DNA of 64,000 bases from Gammaproteobacteria bacterium. Its GTDB lineage: Bacteria > Pseudomonadota > Gammaproteobacteria > Pseudomonadales > JAUIET01. Where the stretch lies: contig JAUIHW010000002.1 in NCBI GenBank assembly GCA_030431775.1, positions 195,087-259,086 of the forward strand, written 5' to 3'. Below the pieces are notes generated by a model, which saw nothing but the letters and a program-made list of their open reading frames with translations, ran no database searches and had not been told where the DNA came from. The position numbers and the translations under genes are program-made. Positions 9,022-17,927 of the stretch are shown piece by piece. The number at the start of each line of letters is the position of its first letter. Positions within the stretch are counted from its first letter, which is position 1.

Positions 9022-10275
9022 TCACTGCGGGCTCGCCGTGGTATCACCGACTGGTGCGGCAAAAGCGTCGCCAACGAGTTGCGCAACATTGCCACCCGTC
9101 AGTGCTACAAGAAAGGCCCGCAAGGCAGCTTGCTCACTCTCCACGAGGCCTAACGGCCGAATTAAAGGGCTCAGCAATTCATGCTGAACGCCGCCTCGGT
9201 TATAAAAATCGATCACCGCTTGCAGCGACAAAAATTCTCCGTTGTGCATGTACGGAGCCGTCAGCGCAACATTGCGAAGACCGGGAGTGCGGTATTTCCA
9301 GCGGTCTGCCGGCTGCAGGCTGACTTCGTAGCGGCCCAGATCATTTTCTTTGGCCTCGCCCACCGTGCTCACCAGCTTTTGGTCAACCGCCACCTGCACT
9401 CCGGGTGCCAACTGTACAGTCACTGTCGCCGGTGTTTTTTGCATTGACTCCTGATACCCGACCCCCGTGTTATGTAACTGGTGATCGGTGAACAGTGCGT
9501 ATTGTGCGCCAATGAGGTGGCAACTGCTGCAGGCCGCCTTGCCGGTAAACAAGCGAAAGCCAAGCTTCTCCTGTGCATTTAAAGCAGCCTGATCTCCAGC
9601 AAAATACCATCGGTCAAAGCGAGAATTGGCCGCAATCAGGCTTTGTTGATACTGCGCCAGCGCAAGCCCAGTATTAAGAATATTCGCCGGTTCGCCAAAG
9701 GCTTGCTGAAAAAGCTCTCGATAGTGCGGATCGGCGTGCAGCTGGTCCAGCACATAGCCCACCGAGGGGTTGTTCATTTCGTTCGCCGCAAGCAACGGCG
9801 ACCATATCTGCTGGGCCAGCTCCCGTTCACGCGCGTCCCAGAACAGTCGTTGGTTGAACGCAACATTCAGCAGCGTTGGCGCATTGCGTTTAACACCACG
9901 GCCTTCAAAACCGATGGGGCGTTTCAGTTCATTGCTGGTAAATCCCTGCTCCGGTATATGGCACATGGCACATGACATGGTTCGATTGCGCGACAGTCGG
10001 CGGTCGAAAAACAACTTACGACCAAGCTGGATTGCCCCGGCATTGGGCGCGGCAACCTGGAAATCGGCCAGCGGGGGTAAACCAAGGTGTTCTGCGCGCG
10101 CGTTTGCTGCCAGATCAATGGCGCTGCCGCGCCGCCTGGCCAGGCTTAACGAATCCGTCTGGTAATCCGCACGGCGATATCCCGTTTTGTCGTCGCCCGG
10201 GGCAAGCCGAATCGACAGCGGCGGCTCCGCCAGGACCAGGCTTGCGCCCAGCAAAAAGCAGCACGCAAGGCGCAT
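9022..10275 (-). CDS. MauG/cytochrome c peroxidase-like di-haem protein
   Basis: A 417-residue exported protein with two haem c attachment sites, CAMCH (C102-H106) and CSSCH (C249-H253), in the arrangement of the bacterial di-haem peroxidase/MauG family. The signal peptide covers about the first 16 residues (LLGASLVLA). MauG enzymes perform oxidative post-translational maturation, and related peroxidases remove H2O2. Its ATG lies two bases after the stop of the SCO gene, and both follow mtoX, an order known from methanethiol oxidase loci. It may mature MtoX or remove the H2O2 that MtoX makes; the sequence does not decide between these. Confidence 0.85.
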   Translation of the reverse strand: MRLACCFLLGASLVLAEPPLSIRLAPGDDKTGYRRADYQTDSLSLARRRGSAIDLAANARAEHLGLPPLADFQVAAPNAGAIQLGRKLFFDRRLSRNRTMSCAMCHIPEQGFTSNELKRPIGFEGRGVKRNAPTLLNVAFNQRLFWDARERELAQQIWSPLLAANEMNNPSVGYVLDQLHADPHYRELFQQAFGEPANILNTGLALAQYQQSLIAANSRFDRWYFAGDQAALNAQEKLGFRLFTGKAACSSCHLIGAQYALFTDHQLHNTGVGYQESMQKTPATVTVQLAPGVQVAVDQKLVSTVGEAKENDLGRYEVSLQPADRWKYRTPGLRNVALTAPYMHNGEFLSLQAVIDFYNRGGVQHELLSPLIRPLGLVESEQAALRAFLVALTGGNVAQLVGDAFAAPVGDTTASPQ

Positions 10276-10277
10276 TG

Positions 10278-11000
10278 CTATTGTGCAGCGACCGCCGGGC
10301 TCGCCGCAGCGTCACCTTCCAGCAGCAGGGTTTTCACATCGTTCACCAGAATATCCGGATGCAGGAAAGACAGGCTGTAAATATTGCGAATTTGCGCCTG
10401 AGTGTCGATCAGGTACACGCGAAGAATATGCGAAAATTTCCCCTGACCGTCCTTTCCGCTGACATCCGCCACTACGTATTGCTGGTAGGCATCAAGCACC
10501 GGCTGAATTTGCTCATCCGACTCACTGGTCAGGAAGTGCCAATTCAGCGTCGCCTTGCCCATGATCGAACGGGCGTACTCAGCCATCGCCTGCGGTGTGT
10601 CATTGCGCGGGTCGAAACTGATGGTAATCAGGCGCAGCCGCTGGGCCAGCTGCGGCTGTTTCTGCAAGCGATTGGCAACCGTGCGCAATACCATGGTAGA
10701 CAATGGGCAGCCATTCACATCATCACAGGTGCGGTATATGAACCCCAGCAGAGTAATGTGGTCTTGTAGCAGCTCGGACAACTCAACACGCTTCCCGCTG
10801 GAATTCAGCAGCGTGCCGCCGGCTGCTTTCTCCAGCGCCGGCAGTTTATAGCTACCGGCCGGTGGCGCGTCAAATGACAGCTTGCCCCAGCCCGGCGCCA
10901 GATACACCTCCTGGCGATCAGCTTTCTCGGCCGCCAGCAACGGCGCTGAAAACAGCAGCCCACCGAGTAAGGCAAGCCCTATGGCACCGCGTGGTTTCAT
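10278..11000 (-). CDS. SCO1/SenC-like copper chaperone of the mtoX operon
   Basis: A 240-residue thioredoxin-fold protein of the SCO/SenC family with an N-terminal signal peptide (cleavage near LLAAEK, about residue 23). SCO proteins deliver copper, usually through a CxxxC pair and a distal histidine. Here the pair is spaced differently (C92 DDVNG C98, a Cx5C motif), while the histidine is present in KFSHILRVYLID (H191). It overlaps the end of mtoX by an ATGA junction, so it is translationally coupled to it. The likely job is loading or maintaining copper in the periplasmic methanethiol oxidase. Confidence 0.87.
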   Translation of the reverse strand: MKPRGAIGLALLGGLLFSAPLLAAEKADRQEVYLAPGWGKLSFDAPPAGSYKLPALEKAAGGTLLNSSGKRVELSELLQDHITLLGFIYRTCDDVNGCPLSTMVLRTVANRLQKQPQLAQRLRLITISFDPRNDTPQAMAEYARSIMGKATLNWHFLTSESDEQIQPVLDAYQQYVVADVSGKDGQGKFSHILRVYLIDTQAQIRNIYSLSFLHPDILVNDVKTLLLEGDAAASPAVAAQ

Positions 11001-12346
11001 TCTCCAGCCGCGATATCCCTGGCCGCATATGGGCGCTGCAGGCCATACAACCCATAGGCGCCAAAACGCATCTGATGCGCACTGCCGAGTTTCTCGGCTT
11101 TAAAATCCACTGCGAACTCCAGGTTTAGCTCCTTACCGTCCCAGGTGTAGGCCTTGAAAAACTGTTCGTCCTGATCGCCCTTCTTATCCCAATTGTCCAA
11201 TAGCGACGATGTGAAATATGCGCGCTTGCCGTCCCAGCTTTGTGAAATCATATTCAGCTGCGCGCCAATTACTTTCTCATACACCTGCTTGGGTGCAAAA
11301 GGGTCAGTAATATCAAAGTAGCGGGTTTTGCCATCCATAAAGGTCTGCACCCAAAGGCCACTGTCATCCGAGGTAATAGAGATATCCACCGGCAGCGGCA
11401 CCTTGGACGGGTCCCCGATATCAGCCACGGCCTTGGCCTGCCAAACCCCATTGGCATCTTCATACAGCAACCAGATTTTTGAGGTCAGCGCCGTGGTGGT
11501 GAAGCAGTAGTTATGGTTCGGTTGCCAGGCGCAGCGAATTTCCAGTGGCGCGCCCGGCATATCAAACACTTTCTTTGGCTTGCGGGTGTGCAGATCCCAC
11601 AGTACCGCCGTATTGCCGAAGCGCTTCATGGCTTCTTCGTCGGCCAGCATGGTTCCAAAATCCATCATGTAGTTTGACCAGCCGGTGAAGCTGGAGGTAA
11701 ACATGGCATTGCGCCGCGGCAGTACCCGTACGTCATAGCCGTAACCGTCAGCATACTTGCCGGATTTCTCCGCGCCATTCAGGCTGTCATCCGTGGGGTG
11801 CCAGTGCGTCGCTATGTACTCTCCTTTATTGGAATACTCCACCATCGCTGTGCGCCCGCCATGGTCTTTATTATTGGACAGACCGGTAATCATCATCCGC
11901 CCGGCCAGGGCATAAAAAGTGTGAGGCCCAACGACGCCGCCACTCTTGGCCACAAAATCGTCGATGGTTTTGTGCAACTTCGGTTTGGCCGGATCGCTGT
12001 GCACATCGAAGATAAAAATCTTACTGGTGTCCAGGCCACCGGCCCAAAGATAGCGCCGATCATCACTGAACCCGGAGTGGTGTGCCTCATTACGCCCACC
12101 AACCGACAGCGTGTGAACAACCTGGCCATAATTCGGCGAGGCCGGATTTACGTCAATCGTTACCAGCTTATCCTGCTCGTCGCCCAGCCCTTCTTCACCC
12201 AGGGTCCATACATACACAAAGTCTTCCTGGCCAACAATTTTGGCCATGTATGGGGACATACAAGTCTCATCGGCCTGTACCGCAAAGCCCGCCAGCAATA
12301 GCAGCACAGTCGCCAATTTGTAAAATGGAAGATATGGCTTATCCAT
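10997..12346 (-). CDS. mtoX: Methanethiol oxidase (selenium-binding protein SBP56 family)
   Basis: A 449-residue member of the SBP56/SELENBP1 family, matching the bacterial methanethiol oxidase MtoX. MtoX oxidises methanethiol to formaldehyde, H2S and H2O2 in the periplasm and is reported to contain copper. Seen here: a signal peptide (LLLLAGFAVQA, about residues 14-25), then family segments such as NEAHHSGF, PKLHKTI, GPHTFYAL, PLEIRC and SAHQMRFG, and full family length. The start has AGGAG eight bases upstream. It heads an operon with the SCO and MauG-like genes, the accessory pair described beside mtoX in Hyphomicrobium. The host is therefore predicted to use methanethiol from DMS or DMSP turnover. 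Confidence 0.9.
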   Translation of the reverse strand: MDKPYLPFYKLATVLLLLAGFAVQADETCMSPYMAKIVGQEDFVYVWTLGEEGLGDEQDKLVTIDVNPASPNYGQVVHTLSVGGRNEAHHSGFSDDRRYLWAGGLDTSKIFIFDVHSDPAKPKLHKTIDDFVAKSGGVVGPHTFYALAGRMMITGLSNNKDHGGRTAMVEYSNKGEYIATHWHPTDDSLNGAEKSGKYADGYGYDVRVLPRRNAMFTSSFTGWSNYMMDFGTMLADEEAMKRFGNTAVLWDLHTRKPKKVFDMPGAPLEIRCAWQPNHNYCFTTTALTSKIWLLYEDANGVWQAKAVADIGDPSKVPLPVDISITSDDSGLWVQTFMDGKTRYFDITDPFAPKQVYEKVIGAQLNMISQSWDGKRAYFTSSLLDNWDKKGDQDEQFFKAYTWDGKELNLEFAVDFKAEKLGSAHQMRFGAYGLYGLQRPYAARDIAAGE

Positions 12347-12553
12347 TGGACTATCTCCTGTTAAGCACGCTTTATTGTCAGCCTTAGAGTGCGCTGAAGC
12401 AGCGAGAGAGTCAAGCGGCCCGCACCCTGGCTCCCCAAGAGCTGAATAGGCAAACCGGTTCCAAACGGCCGATGTAACACTGGTTTACAAACGGTTTTGC
12501 ATTGGCTGACTAGGCTGAAAAACAACCGATACAATAAGTCTGGGGAATGTGAG

Positions 12554-12718
12554 ATGACTGAAGACCAAATTGAATTTGAACGTTTTATCAGAAATATCGA
12601 CTTGCCGGATATCACCCTGCTGTTACAGGTGATCACTATGCTGGATTCCGACTCACCCTATGATGAGCGCTGGGCAGCCGAGCGCTTTGGGCCCGGAAGC
12701 CCAGGCCCCCGGGCATAG
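12554..12718 (+). CDS. Small acidic hypothetical protein (54 aa)
   Basis: A short frame that starts MTEDQIEFERFIRN and ends GSPGPRA. It is acidic, has a plausible helical core (LPDITLLLQVITML) and is preceded by GGGGA eight bases before the ATG. It is divergent from mtoX, about 200 bases away. I do not recognise it. It could be a real small protein or chance coding; protein-like composition and the ribosome site favour the former. Confidence 0.4.
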   Translation: MTEDQIEFERFIRNIDLPDITLLLQVITMLDSDSPYDERWAAERFGPGSPGPRA

Positions 12719-12733
12719 CAGGCTGGAAAAGCT

Positions 12734-12777
12734 CTAGGGCAGCTCTGAAAAATACCCGATACCTCTGGCTTCCCTAG
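12734..12777. repeat. 36-bp remnant of the CTAG-flanked repeat family
   Basis: Bases 12732-12773 are identical to 28983-29024, the left end of the MITE-like element described there. The 36 non-CTAG bases are bracketed by CTAG on both sides (12734-12737 and 12774-12777). The right CTAG contains the stop codon of the TonB receptor on the minus strand. It lacks the opposite inverted end, so it looks like an internal-deletion derivative. Confidence 0.75.
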
Positions 12778-15035
12778 AAGCCCATTCGCAGTCGAATGCC
12801 GGCGAATCGCTGAGCATTCCGCGGCAGAAACTGAAAGATCGCCGTGCTGCCCCCGTACAAGCCGCCAAGATCTGCAATGCTAGAGGCGTAATCCTCGTCA
12901 AACAGGTTTTGCACAAACAGGGTTATCTTATAGCGCCCGCTGTCGCGTTCAACAATACCGGCATTCAGGTTGAAGGTTGAGTAGCTGTCCTGCCGGGTCA
13001 GTGGGTTTTGCAATAAGTCAAAGATCACTTTGTCCTGCCAGTTGTAGTTTGCATTGATGAAGCCATCAAACGGTAAAGAGCCCATAGGGATGCGATAATC
13101 AGCGTTGAGACTGAATTTCAGATCCGGCGAGTTGTTAAGGTCTTTACCGGCAAGGTCCTGGCCAAACACTCCGGAACCCGGCGCCAATTCAACACATCCC
13201 TGCTCCAGAGTTTGGCCGGGGTAGCAGTTAGCGTCCGGGAATTCATCCACTGTGGCATCCACCCAGGCTGCATTCGCTGACAGGGTTAGCTGGTCACCCA
13301 ACAGGGCTGTGGCTTCCAGCTCAATGCCACGGGTTTCCAGGGTACCCACGTTCAACACCCCAATCACCAATTCAGTGCCACGAAGTTCGGTATTCTGAGC
13401 CTGATAGTCATCGTACTCAGTTAAAAAGCCAATCGCGCTCAGCTGCAGACGGCGGTCCAGCAAGGTTGTTTTTATACCGGCCTCATAGGCAATCGATGAT
13501 TCGTTGCCCACCGGATTGTCGATGCGGTCCTGATTGAAGCCGGAAGAAATGTCGTAAGCCTGCCCCTTGTGCCCACTGCTTACGCTGGCAAACAGCATGG
13601 TTTCTTCACTGGGGTAATACTGCAACGCAATTTTGCCTGGAATAGCATCTTCATCGTCGTCGCCTGCAAAGCGGGAACCCGCTACATTGTCAACGTATTC
13701 AACTTCAATGTCTTCCTGGTTGTATCGTAAGCCAACATTCAGATGCAATTGCTCGGAGAACTTCCAGGTTAGCTGGCCAAACAATGCATAGCTGGTTGTC
13801 GAAGAACTGCCGGCCCAGTCGGATACAATCAAGGGCCGCTGAAAGGTTCGGTCGGTTTCAGCATCTGCGTAGTACAAGCCCACCAGGTACTCAAAAGAGT
13901 CCGACGCAGGAGAGCTGAGACGGAGTTCCTGCGATACAAAGCTTGTTTCTGTCGTGCTAAGGGAATGCAGGCCACCCGACAAGAAGCCTCCGGTAAATGC
14001 AGCCTGAATATCAAATGGTGAAAAGTCCACGTCTTCGGAGTTCTCATAGTCCCAGCGGTTATAGCCCGTAATCGACGTTAAGGTATGCTCTCCAAGCCCC
14101 CAGTTCAGGCGCAGACTGAAGCCGGTGTCTTCCACTTCTGCCGGTGCATCATTGTCTCTTTCTGCCGCGTTGTTTGACTCGCTCGCAAGATTAAATGTCA
14201 ATGGGTTGGTCACTGAGATTGGCACTGCGCCAAATAAGGCCGCAGCCGGGTCTATTTGTCGAAAAGACAATGCGCAGCAATTGCTGTCCTCCTGGGAATA
14301 GAAAGCCGTAAAAGTAAGTTCAGTGTTTTCATTAATATCCCATTGCACCTTGCCCCGCACGCCCGACGTTTCCACCAGGTTCGTTAATTCGCCGGTGAAC
14401 AGATTGTCAGCATAGCCTTCATGGTCGCTGTGAAATGCCGACAGGCGAAAACCGACCGACTCAGATAACGGCCCTGACAATGAGCCAACAATCTTTTCCT
14501 GATCGTCATCGGTGGCTGACACTTCAACATAGCCGGTGAGTTCGTCGCTGGGTGCCTTGGTGGTTACACTGATCACCCCGGCCGAAGCATTCTTGCCAAA
14601 CAGCGTGGATTGCGGCCCACGCAGCACCTCAACCCTCTCTATGTCAACCAGGTTGCTCCACGCCTGACCCGACTGCACCTGAGCAATTTCATCGATAATG
14701 ACGGCAACACTGGGCTCAACCCCAATAGAAAACACATTGGTTCCAATACCACGAATGCGCAGGCCGGTATTCTGCCGCTGGTTACCGGTCGAAAAGGTCA
14801 GCGACGGGGAAAGCCTGGCAATATCCGTGACCTGCTCGATATTCATTTCCGCCAGCGCCTCTCCAGTGATCGCGCTGACCGCTATTGGGATATCCTGCAG
14901 GCTTTGAGCCCTCTTTTGAGCGGTCACTATCACTTCTTCAAGCTGCCTGGACTGGCCAAAGGCTTGTATGGATACAGTGGTAAGAGTTACGACGATTGCG
15001 CCCGCCAAAAACCTGATGCGGCCATTTGCTAACAT
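12774..15035 (-). CDS. TonB-dependent receptor
   Basis: A 753-residue outer-membrane receptor of the large family typical of oligotrophic marine Proteobacteria. It has a signal peptide (about 1-27, ending IQAFGQ), a clear TonB box (LEEVIVTAQKR), the plug-domain segments IPIAVSAITGEAL and RGPQSTLFGKNASAG, and a barrel ending in phenylalanine (RLRMGF). The frame extends to 15083, but 15035 has AAGGAT eight bases upstream and begins the signal peptide. It lies upstream of mtoX on the same strand, but 427 bases and a repeat remnant separate them. The substrate is unknown; no iron box was noticed. Confidence 0.92.
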   Translation of the reverse strand: MLANGRIRFLAGAIVVTLTTVSIQAFGQSRQLEEVIVTAQKRAQSLQDIPIAVSAITGEALAEMNIEQVTDIARLSPSLTFSTGNQRQNTGLRIRGIGTNVFSIGVEPSVAVIIDEIAQVQSGQAWSNLVDIERVEVLRGPQSTLFGKNASAGVISVTTKAPSDELTGYVEVSATDDDQEKIVGSLSGPLSESVGFRLSAFHSDHEGYADNLFTGELTNLVETSGVRGKVQWDINENTELTFTAFYSQEDSNCCALSFRQIDPAAALFGAVPISVTNPLTFNLASESNNAAERDNDAPAEVEDTGFSLRLNWGLGEHTLTSITGYNRWDYENSEDVDFSPFDIQAAFTGGFLSGGLHSLSTTETSFVSQELRLSSPASDSFEYLVGLYYADAETDRTFQRPLIVSDWAGSSSTTSYALFGQLTWKFSEQLHLNVGLRYNQEDIEVEYVDNVAGSRFAGDDDEDAIPGKIALQYYPSEETMLFASVSSGHKGQAYDISSGFNQDRIDNPVGNESSIAYEAGIKTTLLDRRLQLSAIGFLTEYDDYQAQNTELRGTELVIGVLNVGTLETRGIELEATALLGDQLTLSANAAWVDATVDEFPDANCYPGQTLEQGCVELAPGSGVFGQDLAGKDLNNSPDLKFSLNADYRIPMGSLPFDGFINANYNWQDKVIFDLLQNPLTRQDSYSTFNLNAGIVERDSGRYKITLFVQNLFDEDYASSIADLGGLYGGSTAIFQFLPRNAQRFAGIRLRMGF

Positions 15036-15199
15036 GATGCAGATCCTTAACTGTGTGTTATTAGTTATTGAGGACTGGCGCACTTTAGACCAAAAGCAAA
15101 CCGGCTGTAAAGACTTGCTGGCTTGCTTATAGAAGCTCTCGCCAGGGCCGCTAGCGCCCGCTCAAGCCACCACGCCATGGTTTGCAGATTGACTGAACG

Positions 15200-16165
15200 T
15201 CAGGACTTAACATATTGGTCATAATACTCTGCGTAACTGTCAAAGGTGAATGTCAACGCTTCCTCACAGATTGACCCTTTGCCGATCAGCTCAAAGGCGT
15301 GAAAGCAGCCTTCATACAACTTGTATGCCACTGCAATATCTGCCTGCCGCAGTGCAGCAACGTAAGCCTCGGTTTCCTGATAAAACGGTTCCAACGAGCC
15401 CACAAAAGTAATCGTTGGCGGAAACCCGCGGTAATCCTGGTTTCTGGCCGGTGCGGCATAGGCCGGTATGTCTTCACCCTGCGCGCGCAGGTCAGCCAGG
15501 TAAGCCCCCCAACCGATGGCATTCAGCTGGGTATCCCACACCGGTGATTCAATGTAACGATCTGCATCATCGGGTTGCTGGTCATCGATCATCGGGTAGA
15601 TAGGCATTTGAAAGGCAATGTCCACATCCTGTGTGTCACGGGCCTTGAGGGTCACCGCAGCGGTCAATCCACCGCCCGCGCTGTGGCCGGCAACGATATA
15701 GCGCCTCTCCAGAATACCCAGCACGCCGGCATTATTTTTCAGCCACAGCAAGGTGTCGTAGCAGTCATTGAATCCAGCAGGGAAAGGCTGGGTATATGCT
15801 TTACGGTAATCCGGCGCAACAACCACGCAGGGGCGGGTCGCGATAAAGCGCTCAATGACATCGCCACCAGTTTCCGGACTACCCATGATATAACCGCCGC
15901 CATGGATATACAGCATTGCCGGCAAATCGCCCGTAATATCCTTGGGCCGATAGATACGGGTGCGAATTTGATAGTTACCGTCACTGCTGGGAACAAACAC
16001 TTCCTCACAGTCGACACTTGCCAGCTTTTTGCCCTGCATCAGCAGTTTATCCAGGCGATTCGCCAATTTGATCACGGGCTTACGTTTAAGTAACGTTGCC
16101 ATCCATTGGCCTGCGGTGAAGCTTTTCTGTAGGTCCGGGTGCAGCATGCCCTTAGTCACTTTCAT
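15200..16165 (-). CDS. Alpha/beta hydrolase (hormone-sensitive-lipase type)
   Basis: A 321-residue esterase of the HSL (family IV) group. The oxyanion-hole motif HGGGYIMGS, the nucleophile elbow GHSAGG and the catalytic histidine in GCFHAFEL are all present, with an aspartate or glutamate between them in the usual place (ITFVGSLEP region). No signal peptide is evident, so it should act in the cytoplasm on short-chain esters or lactones. Its start overlaps the stop of the methyltransferase upstream (TGATG), so the two genes form an operon. The substrate is unknown. Confidence 0.9.
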   Translation of the reverse strand: MKVTKGMLHPDLQKSFTAGQWMATLLKRKPVIKLANRLDKLLMQGKKLASVDCEEVFVPSSDGNYQIRTRIYRPKDITGDLPAMLYIHGGGYIMGSPETGGDVIERFIATRPCVVVAPDYRKAYTQPFPAGFNDCYDTLLWLKNNAGVLGILERRYIVAGHSAGGGLTAAVTLKARDTQDVDIAFQMPIYPMIDDQQPDDADRYIESPVWDTQLNAIGWGAYLADLRAQGEDIPAYAAPARNQDYRGFPPTITFVGSLEPFYQETEAYVAALRQADIAVAYKLYEGCFHAFELIGKGSICEEALTFTFDSYAEYYDQYVKS

Positions 16166-16989
16166 CAGCCGTTCCTCGCAGTGACCAACCAGGAAGCCGC
16201 TTGCAGACTGATGCCGTACTCACCTTCCAGCGGCTGTAATGCGGCTCGCAAACGTGCGCTGACAGCCGCTTGGGTTTCCTCGGAGAGCTCCCGGATTGCT
16301 CGCGATAGCGGGCCAATTCGGGTGACAAAATTTGCAGCCTGTTCAAGGTTGTTGCCAATTTTCATGGCCCAGGGCAAGGGGTCGATCGACACATCCTGCC
16401 AGCCAGCATGCTGCAGAATTGTCTGCAAACGCTCGGCGTCGGCGAACGCGAAAGGGCCCGGCGCAGTCGGGTCCATCGGCTCACTGTCCGGCAGCAGATC
16501 TTCAACAGTAGCCATTGGCAGAGTAACCCATGGATTAACCTTAGGACTTTGCCAACACACGAAGCACAGGCGACCATCAGCTCTTGAGGCTCGTCTAATA
16601 TTGCTAAAAGCCGCTCCCGGGTCGCTGAAAAACATCACGCCGAAGCGCGACAGAATGAGATTAAACTCCGGCTCAAAGCCATGCGTTGAAGCATCCGCCA
16701 GCAAAAACTCCACATCGGTTCCTTGAGGCGCCCGGCCGCGCGCGTGGTTAAGCATGGGCTGAGAAATATCCACACCGCGAACCTGCAGCCCGGCACTTGC
16801 CAATGCCAGGCTGGTGTCGCCGCAACCACAGCCAATATCCAATGCCACCTCACCAGGCTGCGCCGCCGCTTTTTGCAACAATGCAGCGGTGACCGGCTGC
16901 AAGGTTGCGTCCATTACCTGCTGCTGCATCACCCAGGTCTCGCCTGCTTCACCGTTCCAGTAATCTATTTGCTCTGCGTTGTTTTGCAT
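16165..16989 (-). CDS. SAM-dependent class I methyltransferase
   Basis: A 274-residue Rossmann-fold methyltransferase. Motif I is VALDIGCGCGDTS (about 48-60), followed by VRGVDISQPML, whose acidic residue contacts the SAM ribose, and LILSRFGVMFF for motif III. The start has GAGG seven bases upstream. It is coupled to the esterase downstream. The overall shape is UbiE/MenG-like but no acceptor can be inferred. Confidence 0.88.
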   Translation of the reverse strand: MQNNAEQIDYWNGEAGETWVMQQQVMDATLQPVTAALLQKAAAQPGEVALDIGCGCGDTSLALASAGLQVRGVDISQPMLNHARGRAPQGTDVEFLLADASTHGFEPEFNLILSRFGVMFFSDPGAAFSNIRRASRADGRLCFVCWQSPKVNPWVTLPMATVEDLLPDSEPMDPTAPGPFAFADAERLQTILQHAGWQDVSIDPLPWAMKIGNNLEQAANFVTRIGPLSRAIRELSEETQAAVSARLRAALQPLEGEYGISLQAASWLVTARNG

Positions 16990-17126
16990 TGTTTGCCTCT
17001 TGTTCTATGTCGCTTTGAGCTCTGTACCCCAAACCGCGGCGTTGCCAACACCTAAAGTACACACCTATGCGCGCATTGTGCCATGTTCGGAACTGGGGTG
17101 GGAACGGGCTTGCGTGCCCAGGCAAT

Positions 17127-17927
17127 CTACGACACCAACACCACAGGACCGGTAATTTCATCCAAGGTATTGCGGGCTTGCGGATTGGCCACCAGTTTAC
17201 TGTTTCTGGCCAGAATCAGTAGTGATTGTGGCTCTTCGCGTAGCAGCCGTGGGAGTTGTTGGCGCCGTTTTAGCTGAACGCTCTCGTTCAGTACATGGTC
17301 GGCTGAGGCTGCATGAATCAACGCTTCGGCCTGTTGTCGTAGCGCCGCGAAGCGTTTATCGGTCGCGGCGGGGATGATCAGCTTCAGTGCGCTGTGGTTA
17401 GCGCCGCACAACTGCAAGCCGAATTGCAAGGCCTTCTCGGCATCGGCTGAGCCATCAAAATAGAGCCACACCGGCGCCGCGGCAGCCACCAAAGCAGCGC
17501 GTGAGCCGGACCCTTGCAACCGTCGATAGCCTTGACGGTATAAAAAAGCAATATTGGCCTTTAGTGCAGCCGCCAGCGCTTCGGATAAATACTGACCCCG
17601 AACAGTTGTAGCCGCCACCGATACACTGTGCTGCCGCGCCAGATCCGCCAGCATCGCTTGGGCGCGCTGGGTTTGACGGCGCATAGCGCGGTCTATCTGA
17701 CCTCTTTCAATTCGCCTGGCAACCCCGGAATAACGATCTACCTCTGTGGCAAACGGCAGCTCGGCCAGGCGTACCAAATTATGGTCTTCCACCAGCAAAG
17801 CCTGCACCTGAAGGTCAAGTCGTCGGGCTGTTGCCAAAGCCTGCTCAAAAAGGGGCTGTAGCGGTGCTGCGGTATCCACCACAATCAGCACACTGGCCTG
17901 ACTGGCTGTTTTATCCTGGCTGTTCAT
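17127..17927 (-). CDS. Universal-stress-like hypothetical protein
   Basis: About 266 residues with no assignable catalytic motif. The N-terminal half (ASVLIVVDTAAPLQPLFEQA) and second half (VWLYFDGSADAEKALQF) each look like a nucleotide-binding alpha/beta repeat, as in tandem UspA-type proteins, but glycine-rich ATP loops are not clear. The methionine at 17927 is preferred; one six residues upstream (17945) also exists. It overlaps the end of the Lon-like protease gene, suggesting co-transcription and a stress-related role. Confidence 0.6.
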   Translation of the reverse strand: MNSQDKTASQASVLIVVDTAAPLQPLFEQALATARRLDLQVQALLVEDHNLVRLAELPFATEVDRYSGVARRIERGQIDRAMRRQTQRAQAMLADLARQHSVSVAATTVRGQYLSEALAAALKANIAFLYRQGYRRLQGSGSRAALVAAAAPVWLYFDGSADAEKALQFGLQLCGANHSALKLIIPAATDKRFAALRQQAEALIHAASADHVLNESVQLKRRQQLPRLLREEPQSLLILARNSKLVANPQARNTLDEITGPVVLVS

